From Sipunculus nudus (taxonomy: Eukaryota > Annelida > Sipuncula > Golfingiida > Sipunculidae): DNA of 64,000 nt. Numbering within the stretch: the stretch's first letter is position 1; each line of letters starts with the position of its first letter. Shown here in pieces: positions 13,021 through 24,010 of this stretch. The notes below the pieces were generated by a model that did not search any database, was not told the origin of the DNA, and saw nothing but the letters and a program-made list of their open reading frames with translations. The stretch is from the NCBI GenBank assembly GCA_026874595.1, contig CM049307.1:78282643-78346642 (forward strand). The letters run 5' to 3'. The translations under genes were made by a program, and so were the position numbers.

Positions 13021-13185
13021 CATCCAGCGAGGAATGCCCAGAGCCAATGTTGCAACTGGGTCATAAGAAGAACCCTGACAACCCGGCAGTAGAGAGCCCT
13101 ATACACTTGGGTTGCTGGGCCTGTTAGCTGTCAGTCAAAATTAAATGTAACAACATTGGGTTTGGGCACTCCTCGCTGGATTGCA
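13021..13185. mobile_element. Short fold-back (MITE-like) element
   Basis: The arm CCAGCGAGGAATGCCCAGAG with CCAATGTTG (13,023-13,055) is matched in inverse by CAACATTGG and GGGCACTCCTCGCTGG (about 13,150-13,182). The spacer is about 95 bp. No clear target duplication is visible, so the exact ends are uncertain. Confidence 0.65.
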
Positions 13186-14356
13186 TGAATCTTACTACAA
13201 TGTAATTTTAATAAAAAATGGCTTGGTGGTAACTATTGGCTGTACGAAGCTTGAAAATTAATCAGAAGCTGCTGTTACCACGCTAAATGCAGGAGGGAGG
13301 GGGTGGGGGTCCAAAATGAAACACCTGAGGACTTTATTTAGTCTTAATTTTTCTCGTGCAAGCCTTTCAGCAGTCAAACTGAGACACAGAGTAGGATATG
13401 AAAATTTTGATCTCTAACATCCTGGTTTAACGAAAGCAAAGGGTGACACGGTATGAATAGTGACCTGCTACAGAACCCTAAATGCTAGACCGTCTGTAAT
13501 TACCAAATTATTACTTGCTATTGCGTTGAAACCTGTCGGCGTGAATTCGGTCGTGTTTGTCCGGGAGGGGTTTTGATGACCATTACTGATATGGGCCGAG
13601 TCCACTGTCGAAGGTTATGATATATTGCACTTAGAGAGACCTTCGTCAAATAATGTCGTATTTTTCAGGATTTATGGGAGATATGGAGAATGACCCCCTT
13701 TGCATCATTCGAAACACTTCAACCCCCCCCCCCCCCCAAAAAAAAAGAATGGACAAACCGAGGCCTTACCACAGAAAAGAGTTATGTCCAATGCTATTAT
13801 GGACTTTACTCAGATAGGACCTTCTGCAGGTGATCATATTTACGCCTGTAGCGGGTGTTGGTATGGTGGGTTAATTCCCCTACATCTCGCAGCACACTGT
13901 TTACCTGTTATATTGTTTGAGAAATGTTAATTTGCCAGCAAAACTTATTCTAATGTAAATTGCTCGAATACAGAATAAACAGTAATCTGTGACTGCGGTC
14001 GACCCATCCGTTTCCCGGAGGAGTGTGTTATAATACTGAGTGCCACACCATCACAAAGTTGGTCTGCTTGCCAGGCTTTACCAGTCTGCAGGTGTGATAG
14101 GATAAAACTACAAGATATAACTTGAGTTTCAGAATAAAAAAATCCTCAATATGAGCCTCCCGATCGCCTGTCCCCCCCCCCAAAAAAAATGACATCCCTG
14201 TAGCCATTTTGTATGTCAGATTGGCCTGAACTGTATTACCACAAATAATTTTCAGCTTACAGAGCTATTTTTTAATCGCAGTATTATCATAAAATATAAT
14301 TGAGAATAAAATATTTGCCTGGCAGACATATTGGATTTTACTCGAGTCTGATGCCG
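13186..14356. other. No gene recognised; compound poly-C/poly-A tracts
   Basis: Contains C15A9-like tracts near 13,724-13,746 and a second poly-C/poly-A tract near 14,172-14,189. Open frames starting in these tracts are artefacts of low complexity. Confidence 0.5.
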
Positions 14357-14730
14357 TAATGTTTGTCTGTGTTCTATTAAATATCATAAAATAACATAAT
14401 ACTGGATATTAGGCAGGTTTGTCAATGGAAAAAGTCTGATTTTACCTTAAAAATATTGCAACAAAAGGTTTTTTGATTTCATATTGTTTATTTGGTCATA
14501 AAAATCCCTAGAAAAAAATCGGAGCCCTGGAAAGGGTGAGATTACATAATTTCAAGATGGCGGTCGACAAGAATTTTACTCGTCTATTACTCCTTAATGC
14601 TTCATTTTAACTCCCATAAATGTATTACAGGCAGATAGAAACATGATACCAAAGAACCAAATAAGCATAATAATAATAGTTCTGTTTGACGTCATCATGA
14701 CGTCAAGTTAATGTCATGACGTCATGAACA
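14357..14730 (+). repeat. Left terminal inverted repeat
   Basis: Pairs with the reverse complement of 19,580-19,983 through many blocks, the best being TTTCAAGATGGCGGTCGAC. Its inner edge contains three TGACGTCA palindromes (14,687-14,694; 14,698-14,705; 14,717-14,724). Confidence 0.8.
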
Positions 14731-15082
14731 ATCACTTTTACTTCTAGAGCAATTCGACTTTGCAAATTTGTTAGTAATATATTAGAAAAAAACTACACAA
14801 CTAGGTCTTTCAACAGAATGACACCAGGCTGACATCATATTGACTTCATGTGTCGTCATTGCACGGGGCTAGGTAGGCTATTTTGTACATTTCCATGTAC
14901 CATGTTCAAACATCAGATTAAGAGTCATCGTTTTCGTCTTGGTCTTTGTCAGAATCTACAAGATCAGATCGGTTAAACGGGTTTTCACAAGACAAAGTCT
15001 GACACTGCCCACATGCAGATGTACAAGGTAAGCTATATACCTGACAGGTGCAGCGTCGTGAGGTACATCCAGCTGTACAATT

Positions 15083-16257
15083 TCAATGAACGACCTTCAG
15101 CAGGCTATCCGGCTCTGGAGATTTCGCAGTCATAATTGGACGGAATTGGCCATTTTCATATTGCCAACCCCACTGTGTAGCATCATGATCACTCTCTTTG
15201 CCGAGCCATGTCATTATTTGGTAATAACATCTAAGAGAATGGTACGTAGTGGCTGATGGATTAGGGGGGAGCCTTTTTGGGGCCACGAAACTTGTGCCAG
15301 AAACAACCTTTCTTTTCAATACACGTTGCCTCAAACCAACCAATTCATCGGATGCTTTTCCTTCAAACAGCAGAATCATGGCTTCATGCCAATTCTGTTC
15401 AATTTTCTCACAGGTCTCACCAGGGTTGGTAAAGCAAACTGCACATGATTTCATATCTTCCTCACCCTTAACCAACCTCTGGAAAAGTGGCTTTTTCCCA
15501 ACACCAAATATTCGCGAAGTCGTATCACACCCTGTAAAGCTGTGCGCGAATAGCAAGACTTTGAGTTTGTTAATGTTGTACACATGAATAGTGTCCTTGG
15601 ATTTCTTGTCAGAGCGAAAGAACAAGCTCTAATTATCTGGATTCATGAAACACAGGAGAAGCACCAACAAATCTGTGTCCTCTCCAATAAGAGCGGTGGA
15701 CCCATACGCAGAAGCTGCAATGGCAGCTTGAACAATTTCCGTATTAGCGTCGCCCTCACAGTCCACAACATGGCAGCCTTTTTTCCTCAGCTTGGCACTT
15801 ATGACATTTATCAGTGCTTTGTTTCTGGAGTAACACTGACTAATGGTTGCGATTTTTGTTGACGCCTCTCATGGCAACTATCCTTGATGGATGGTACATT
15901 ATCTTTGTATCCGTCAAACACCACAGTAGTTTTTCCATAGTTCTTAAGGGTGAAGTCAACATATGAATCAGCGATGGTGCCATAGGTATCGCCTTTAGTC
16001 CATGAGACCCGATGAATGAGGGATCCACCATCTAAAACATAATTGTCAGTCTTAGGGATTTCAGTTGTTACAGCTTTGCCAGGATGTCCTTTCGCATATT
16101 CCTCAATAGCTCTGGCCAGTTGCGGTTTCTCTGGCTTTCTGAGGACATACTTTGCCTCAAATAGAGCTGGCGGAAATGGACTTAATTCATATTCAAGTGC
16201 ACTTTCCAAAGACAAATCTCCAGCCCCAGAAATCACAATCAGTCCCTGAAACAGCAA
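15083..16257 (-). pseudogene. FEN/XPG-like PIN nuclease domain (broken)
   Basis: Acidic motifs occur in flap-endonuclease order: VVFDGY followed by KD..HERR; CEGDANTEI then GEDTDLLVLLL; and FAHSFTGCDTTSRIFGVGKK. These parallel the FEN1/XPG family's VFDG, the EAEA glutamates, the TxDxD aspartates and the GCDY..GIGPK helix-hairpin segment. They would supply the metal-binding acidic set of a 5' nuclease. A frameshift near 15,830 and a TAG at 15,629-15,631 interrupt it, so this copy cannot make the whole domain. A C-terminal extension ends in SLLKVVH before TGA at 15,083. Domain assignment is by motif correspondence, not by search. Confidence 0.65.
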
Positions 16258-18413
16258 TGCGGGGTCTATGGACTTGTCTGGTGCTAATTTGTGCTACTTT
16301 GACAGCGGATAAGTCACCAAGTGCTTTTAAAAGAGTATGTAAATACCGGTTGCCCCACAAGCTTTTCGATCACTTTCTGTCCTACGCTTTGAAAGTCATC
16401 AACGTCAACAGTTTCATGAGCTACTAAACCTGTAACAATATTGCGCAAAGTACTGTCCTCTGAAAATGGGCTACATGACTCTAGTTTTGCCTTGATCTTT
16501 GACAAGTCTGACTGGTCTCTTTTTATCCTTGCCTCTGACAGGATACGCTGCTCGTCAGTTACACCGCTGCCTCTTGTGAGACCTCCAGAAGATTTCAGTG
16601 ACCTCATCAAAGTCTGCTCAATCACAAGATCTGCCCCAAGTCCAGCCCAAAACTGATCTGTTCTTCGAATTACATGGAATCCCTCCATGAACTTTCTGAA
16701 TACTTCTGGGTGTCAAGATTCAAGGTCTTTCATCTCTTGCAGATATAGATATACTGACTTCAGATAATTATTATGCCCTGCTGCTGCAAAGATAGGTAAA
16801 CATTGCCCTAAAGCCCAGAGGTGTTAACAATGAACTGTAGAGTTCATCACATTCAGTGACAATCCCTGCAAAATCTGCATCTTGGTCCTTCTATTCAGTG
16901 ACCAGCATCCCATTTAAACACTTCTCAACCAACAGATGGCCCCTGAAACCACGTTGTACAGACTTCCCTGTCATGATATGTTTCACAGCATTATCTCCAT
17001 AAATCTCTTCAAAAACGTCTTGGAGACCAGACCCGGCCATGAGGGTCCCAATGGCACCGATCAAGTTCATTAGAGTTTGAAAGCTACCGAACATTACCAC
17101 GATTGTTTTCAATGGGCTGTCCTTTGGTGAGTTGTGGATGATTTCAGTAGCCTTCCAGAAAAGGGGTTGATCAAACGTAATGACGGGTGGAACATTGTGC
17201 CTGTGCGCAAGACTGCTGATGTAGGTAAGAGTGGACAAGATACAGGTTGGGTTCCCTGGATACATGTCAGTCATGGGCAAGTAGTTAATAGAAGACTTGC
17301 CGGGGTGTTCCCGACCGCTGTGGATAACATGCATCATTCCTCCCAGTTAGGGACTGGTTTACGGAAACGGAGAGAGCTCCCAAAGGATGTCGACGGACGG
17401 TTCTGAGCCACAAAACTGTGGAAAAGTTTGAAAAAGATTACATTGCGACGCGCGTAGTTCGAAAAGCGGTAATCTCTAATGTCAATCCTTGCCATTTCTG
17501 TGACCTTCAGAACCGATGAACTTCTTCTAGGTATTACATGCGTGGTTTTACTCCTGGCGTGGTGGCAGCAATCATACCCATGCCTTGAAAGGTCCCTTTC
17601 CCATCGATGGTTAAGATATTGTGGTTAACGTTGTCTGCTGCAAACACAAACATATGCAGTATCGGTCCTAATACCCCCATCATTCGAAACCACATCTGCA
17701 GCATTCTTCTGAAATCTTTGCACCTCAGAACATGAGGAACAAAACCCCATGGTCGACAGATTGTCCACAAGAATTCTAGAATTGTACAGGTAGTGCAACT
17801 GTGACGCCAGCCCAAATTGTAGTGGGGCTATTACAGCACGTGGACGAGCAGCCTGTATAATTGATTATTGACCAATGGATGCTACTTTCTGATGCTTGGC
17901 AGTCCCAACAATGATCAGGTCTAACAATGAACGAAAGGACATCGAAGAAAGTCAAAGGCGGGACTCAAACTAGGACTTGTTGACGGAGGATACTGATAAG
18001 TAACCGACGGAACAGTGGTCTTGATTTCACTTTTGATTTACCTAGCAGCAGCATCAATGATGGCATGTTTCTGACTATCTTCATCTCCACAACGAGCAGT
18101 TCTAAAATATTCGCGAAGTATTTTCGATGTATTTTCTCGCATAGTCACTATATCATGGAGCCCTTCACCCTCAGCTATAAAAATTGAGTTGTCATAGCGC
18201 TCTTTCAGTTTTTCTTTAAAGTATTGATTCCCATATGGGACAGAGTCATCCTCTAGTTAATAGCCTTTCATTTCACTCACCAAATCTGAAATCGTCAACT
18301 GTTCTTCATCATTCATTTCTAAATATATACATGCTTTCAAAAAAAGCCTGCTGGTGGTCCTCATTTTTGGGTCGACCCAGTCTCTTTCTTTTTATCTCAG
18401 ATAGTCTGAATTA

Positions 18414-18995
18414 CTAAGGAATGTCCCGTCCTGTTCGAAAGTTTGTCCTACATTGATTGTGATTGATACAATCTGCAGCATGAAGATCTTCACCGAAATA
18501 CTGAATTCGGCCACGAACAGTAAATGCCCAATCATCTCCACGTTCTTCACAATGTCTTAGTACAGTCTGAGGGAAAGAACTAGTTTTCACTTCACTTACA
18601 AGCTCATCACGACCGTGGTTACTCCTTACGATGTCCTGTCCACAGAACAAGCAGTCTGTTTTATTATTATAGGGACCCAAGCTTACACGTGCACTCCTCT
18701 TCTTTATTTGTGAATGTGATGGACCAGGGATTAAGTCTCGTTTAACGGCTTTCGAATCCGTCCAATGCTTCCGACATTTCTTATGGACTCTTTGACCAGC
18801 TTTTGCAACAACATCCCTCTGGCCACGCATCCGACTGTATTTATTGATTGTATCAGCACCTTTCTCAAAAAGAGTGCTGATCTCTCTGTCATCTTCATTA
18901 CCTAATTCTTCTTTACAGATTGGACAGACTTCTGCTTCAGGATCACTTAAACTCATGCTTAGGCTCGTATGAATAAAAACCCAAAAATTCTTCAT
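18414..18995 (-). pseudogene. N-terminal Cys/His-rich (zinc-binding-like) segment of the transposon protein
   Basis: An open stretch of 193 codons starting at ATG 18,995-18,993 is proposed as the start of the element's protein. Cys and His residues are arranged in two sets. The first is VCPICKEE with a distal HKKCRKH. The second is CLFCGQD with HGRDELV, LRHCEE and AADCINHNQC. This spacing is typical of structural zinc sites used for DNA or protein binding. It ends with NFRTGRDIP at the stop next to 18,414, where the conserved protein would be expected to continue. The break there is either an intron or a lesion. Confidence 0.65.
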
Positions 18996-19579
18996 ACTCT
19001 TATTTGGGCTTAGACTCCCATCTCTTCAAATTGAAAGTACATGTAATTTATGAAATATCTGCATTCTGTAGACATGTGCTTTAGGCCACAGGACATCAAG
19101 TTGAACAAATAACTCATTTTAAACTTGCATGACAGTTTGGTATATACCTGGTGTTTCCTTTCATTATGTTTTCATGCATATGGCTACAAGTCTAATGTCA
19201 TTTTTCTGCAGATCAAGACACTTGCAAGCATGGCTTCAACTAATTTTTCGTTTATTTAATTAAAAGTCTGTGATGACAGCACTAAAATAATAAAATGTAT
19301 TAGGTGCTAAGTAAACACAAAATTTGGCTTACCATTGATAATGAAAGTCTGGCCTTCTGCACTTTCATAAATTTAAAAGACCATGCCTATTTCTTAAAGT
19401 TAATACTATCTTTCATAATTAATTGCACCCAGCATCTCCACAGAACATTAAAGAGACAGAAATTACATTAAATTAGCAAGTTATTTTGAAATTAGAGAGC
19501 TGAATTCAAATAAGCTTATAAAAATTTCTGTATGACGTAACCATGACGTCAGGTCAGATAAAATTTGTAAAAAATAAAG

Positions 19580-19983
19580 CGCTGTGACAAATTTTACCTG
19601 TCATGACGTCATTGTGATGTTATACAGAACTTTCTATTAAGCTTATTTGATTCATTGGTATCATGATTTTATTTGTTTGTAATACATTTATGCGGTTAAA
19701 ATGAAGCATAAAAGAGTTGTTGGCAATTGAAATTCAGGTCGACCGCCATCTTGAAATTATGTGATCTTACCCCTTTTCCGGGCTCCGATTTCGGGAGACT
19801 TTTTTTCGGGAGATGCGGAAAGCCTACATAACTATTTAAAGCAAAAAAAAAACTTTTGTTGCAATTTTTTTTAGGGTCAGGAGATATAATTTCATATATT
19901 GACCTGCCTAAAATACGACCTCCACCTAAAATGTATGTGCATACTTTATAGCGTGTGATAGAAAATGGTAAAACATGAAACAA
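19580..19983 (-). repeat. Right terminal inverted repeat
   Basis: Reverse complement matches the left arm across about 370 bp with substitutions and small indels. A TGACGTCA palindrome lies at 19,604-19,611 and another just inside the arm at 19,544-19,551. Since the gene reads from this side, any promoter is expected near here. Confidence 0.8.
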
Positions 19984-20129
19984 GTAAAGTATTACAGGCT
20001 ATGAAGAAAACCACAAAACTGCAATATAAACGAAACATCGGGATAACAGCAGAAGTAACAGGAGTAGTTTTGATACAGAGCTCCATTATTAGCCTTGTTT
20101 CCCTAGAAATGTGAAATACAAAAAATGTT

Positions 20130-21010
20130 GTTAAAAATTATTCATAACAAATGCACTGCAAACGTGCATAATATGCCAATTGTGTATTTAGCCACCTCTG
20201 ACCTCATTACAAATGAGTTTTGATGAGTATAAAATTCAGGTGAAAAACTCGTTTGGTAAATATGTTCTTGGAGTTTCATGAAAATCCATCGTATTCCTCG
20301 TAAGTTGTAGCGGCGACACCACAAAGTAGCCTTGTGACCTCTGACCTTATTATATATGCGGGTATTTTGCCAATAATCGAACTTGGGTGGGTAAATATAT
20401 TGGTAAGAATTTATGGTGATTTCCTAAAAAAAATCACTCTAAAGCCCTGTTCAGTTATCGGGACGACACTAAAAGTTAACTGACAGAAACGGACAGACTC
20501 TTTGAGAAATAGTATTACGTTTGAAATGTAAAAGTTTTGTATAAAATCAATTAAAAAATCCAAAAATCATTCAAGTATGACCTAATCCTAACCAGACCCA
20601 AAAGATGACCCTACCACCACGATAAGAAGTAAGTCTGAGTCGCTTGAGAAATGTTCAAATTTTGCATAAAAAAAATCAGAAAAAAAATTTAAAAATCATT
20701 CAAGTGAACCAAAACCTAGTCAGCTCTGATTTTTTAAAGAAGATCCGGGTAAAACTTTTTGAGATATCGGGTTGCATATGTTATGTCTAAATTTTGCATA
20801 AAAATACATAAAAAATAAGAAATCAAAACCTAACCAGCTTCGGACACCTAAAAGATACACCTGCTTCTACAATTTGAAGTAAATCTGAGTAACACTTTTT
20901 GAGATATCGCCTCGCATAAAATTGATAACGGACAGACAAACGGACAGATGGCACGACGGACGGCACGATGGATTGAAAGAGGAACGGAGCTGATCACTTT
21001 ATCCCCCGCT
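20130..21010 (+). repeat. Tandem-structured interspersed repeat with GGAC-rich end
   Basis: Around 20,500-20,930 three degenerate units of about 130-150 bp repeat the landmarks TTTTGCATAAAA, CCTAACCAG, GTAAGTCTGAGT-like and TTTTTGAGATATCG. The block ends with ACGGACAGAC and GACGGACGGC-like runs and a TTTATCCCCC terminus. Upstream, two copies of a CCTCTGACCT..ATTA landmark occur at about 20,195 and 20,338. Typical of interspersed mollusc repeats; no coding capacity. Confidence 0.6.
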
Positions 21011-23689
21011 CAAAGGAGTCTGATGATAACTAAATTTCGTTGACGTAAGGTCAAGTCATGTTCAAAGATTCAACCACTTAAAACAACTAAACAAGTGAGG
21101 CCAATTCAATAAAGGAACTGACGCATTCCATATCCTAATGTTCTCGTTATGAAATGCATCGTTGTTAAATTACTGAGGAAAATATGAGAGAATCGTTTAC
21201 TAGATGATGGGATGTCAAATGTTTAGTGCAAATGAAAAAAGGGTAAGAAAAGTAACCGTTTTAAAAGTGAGGACGGCAAGTTCCCCTGTTCGACCATGAA
21301 ATGTCCAATATATGTCTGAAATATCTCCCTTTATAATAAGTAGACAATGTTAAAGTCTTTGCATTAACATTTTTATTCAAGGAAACATGTCGGTGAACAA
21401 AGCTTTCGACGGGAGAGAAGATATTCGTGTATCAGAATCAATACCCATGTCATTGTGTGACGTGAGCGAGTACCTGTGCCAGTCCAATACATTTTGCAAT
21501 CGGAAATGCAAGTCCGGACACAGCAAACGAAGAAAATCATGAATATATAGACGCTAATACTACCAATACCAGCCCATATTTTGTATCATCACTACAAGAT
21601 AATATGAGGACTCCTAGTCATGGGTGCTCTGGTCGATTAAATGATGACAGCATAGAAACACGGTATAGCTACCTTGTACTTGCCGTATGCTTTGTCACAT
21701 TTGTTCTATCGGACGGAGTACTGTTCCTGTACGGAATCATCTATCAAGACTTAAAGTCAAGTTTCGACACTGACACATCTACTCTAGCCCTGCCGTCTTC
21801 AGTACAAACTGCTATGTCTTATTTTGGAGGCAAGTCACCTTTAACATTTTAGATAATGTCAAAATAAAAAAGGACAATATACGTTGGGATGATACAAAAT
21901 ATGCCATTAAAGTAATAGTGTTCACTAAGGCAATTGACCACACGGTGCCCTTATGCTCCCCGATATTATAATAATTATTATAATGAACCCAAATCGCTCC
22001 AACGCGGAAGGTATTCGATGCCCATGTTTGCGAAAGCTGTTTAGAAGACAATCAGCTGTTTAGAATGATGTCACAAAGTTCGATGACGTAGACATCGCAT
22101 TGACTGACGTCATCAACTTGAATCGCTGCACTGATAAATATATCGCAGTCATTGTGAACTGTCTTGCCATATTTTAAATTAGTTGAGGGCAGGACGTTAT
22201 CATCGATTCGGTAGTCGGGAGTGGCCTAGATTTTTTTTTAAATATCCCGAAAAACATGCCGACTGGTACAGACTTCACGTGTTCTGTTTGGGAGAGATCT
22301 CCCAAATTATGCAAATTTTATTATTTTCATGTGATTAACATTTTAGAGTAATATTGGCGACCTGATTGGCTGCACGGAACATTTTTTCTCATGATTATTC
22401 ATTTAATTAATATGCTTATAAAGTCAAGTAAAGTTCATGGTCAGGTAAATTGTTTTACTCACCTACTGCATATGTTTGGATATCTTTTTAGGAAAGTAAA
22501 TTACAGCACAAATTATTGTTCATTTTTTTACATACGTCTTTACATATTTTTGCAAATTTCCATGGAGTTGTCCAGTTTATTCATCTTGTTATAAATTTAT
22601 TATTTTAGCATTGATCACCAGTCCGCTACTGAAGGTCTTGTCTCTTTGCGTCGCTGGTATGATCGGGGGACTTTTAGCCGCTGCAGGTTTACTGTGGACT
22701 TCATTTGTCAAAAGTCTTGCTGTGTTCACTGTAACTTACGGCTTGGTAACAGGTATTTAAATAAATGGTTATGTACCAAATCAAACATGCTTGCACCCTT
22801 GAAATCAAACGTCATTCCCATACTCAAATTTTTAATTTATGCATATACAAAGCGTACACACACTTCAATATGACCTTGTTTCATTCGCATTTTAGGTTTT
22901 GGATATTCATTACTAGTGCTCTTGGCATCAATAGGCGTTCCAAAATATTTTGACCGACATCGCGCCGTAGCCAGGGGAATCGCAAACGCAGGGTCAAGTG
23001 TAGGCGTGTTTGCGATGGGTCCTCTGACCAGGTATCTTCTGGACAAATACACATGGCGTGGGTGCATGTTGATTCAAGCCGGTATAGTTCTTCAGTGTTG
23101 GTGGTTGTCGATGCTGCTCCGACCTGATAAAGAAATATAAGACACACGTCTAGTCGATAATCTTCAAGAGCCGCGTGACCAATCAAATATAGAAGGTAAC
23201 ACCCAGACGGAAAATAACCTGTTGGCAACATTAAAGACCGCCGTGGATTTCAGTCTGTTGAAGGAGCTGTCGTTTGTCCTCTACATGCTGGCACTTTTTA
23301 CTACTCAGCTTGGATATCCACTGGTGTACGTGTTTGCACCTGACAAAGGTACAGGAATGGGATTTACTAAACACGAGACCGGATGATTTGTTTCTTGCCT
23401 TGGGATTGGCAGTCTATTAGGACGGATATTGGTCGGATTGATTGGTGATGCATCCTTCCCACAAGGACGACATATTCGGCCACATCGCTTCTGTCTCTTC
23501 CTGGCTGGCGTGAATCATATTTTGATACCGTCTTTAAGGAGTCTTTGGTCAAGAATAATTATCCAGAACATTGTCGATATCTCCTTGATAATGTGAAATT
23601 CGGTTACGATAACCTCTACACTGCACGATACGGGCAAAAAGCATTATTTTAATTGGCAAGACGGGACAGAAATGGTCACCATTAGTCCT

Positions 23690-24010
23690 AGAATATTATG
23701 ACACAACATCCAAGGAGGTTCTGGCCAACTTTCTTTGGTCGGAAACTAGATCGGTCAAAATCACCTTAATTCTGCAGCGACTGGCAAAAAGTATAATTAT
23801 GGGCACCAAGGCAGGCAAGGCAAAAAATTTACCTTTGGACCTAGAACTTTTAGATATAACATCTAGAGAGGTCCTTGGCAATTTTCGTTTGGATCCTGAA
23901 ATTAGGTCACTGTGTTCTATTTTCTATGAGGTACAGGTAGAAAACCTGATTTTGAGCACCCAGGAAGTCACACAGGACAAAAAACATATCTTTCTTAAAG
24001 GCCGAGTTCC
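23690..24010 (+). repeat. Dispersed repeat in intron of SLC16-like copy 1
   Basis: Landmarks (CATCCAAGGAGGT, TCTAGAGAGGTCCTTGG, GAAATTAGGTCACTGTG, CTATGAGGTACAGG) are shared with 25,310-25,580 and with the composite element at 11,440-11,860. An open frame here (23,799-24,131) is only repeat sequence. Confidence 0.6.

Larger units (their letters stand above)
15083..18995 (-). pseudogene. Remains of long transposon protein (Cys-rich N-terminus to C-terminal PIN nuclease)
   Basis: Read on the minus strand, fragments in several frames follow the order of one ~1,300-residue protein. They are a Cys/His-rich N-terminus (18,995-18,414); a block with LVDNLSTMGFCSSCSEVQRF and, in another frame, ADNVNHNILTIDG and FQGMGMIAATTPG (about 17,800-17,540); a block with TFDQPLFWKA, VMFGSFQTLMNLIGAIG and LMAGSGLQ (17,337-16,891); a block with FWAGLGADLVIEQTLMRSLK and GGLTRG (16,688-16,314); and the PIN-like nuclease (16,257-15,083). 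At least three frameshifts separate the blocks and an in-frame TAG lies at 15,629-15,631. Proteins with these blocks are, to my knowledge, abundant as uncharacterised predictions in mollusc and cnidarian genomes, as expected of a mobile family. Function in transposition is inferred. Confidence 0.75.
14357..19983 (-). mobile_element. Decayed DNA transposon with long TIRs and a PIN/XPG-type gene (Academ/AcademX-like)
   Basis: Long inverted repeats, about 14,357-14,730 and 19,580-19,983, bracket one minus-strand coding unit. Shared TIR landmarks, in inverse order, are TTAGGCAGGT, TTGCAACAAAAG, ATCGGAGCCC, TTTCAAGATGGCGGTCGAC, ATGCTTCATTTTAAC, CATAAATGTATTACA and TGATACCAA. The gene reads from 18,995 down to 15,083 and contains stops and frameshifts. 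As I recall it, the Academ superfamily includes members (AcademX) that encode an XPG-type nuclease and Cys-rich zinc fingers, so I assign this element there provisionally. Outer boundaries and the target duplication could not be fixed because the outermost TIR sequence is badly diverged. No intact transposase remains, so this copy should be immobile unless it can be acted on in trans. Confidence 0.75.

Noticed and set aside
15249-16656. Several plus-strand frames of 60-110 codons
   Set aside because: Antisense shadows of the transposon nuclease gene, whose motifs read on the minus strand.
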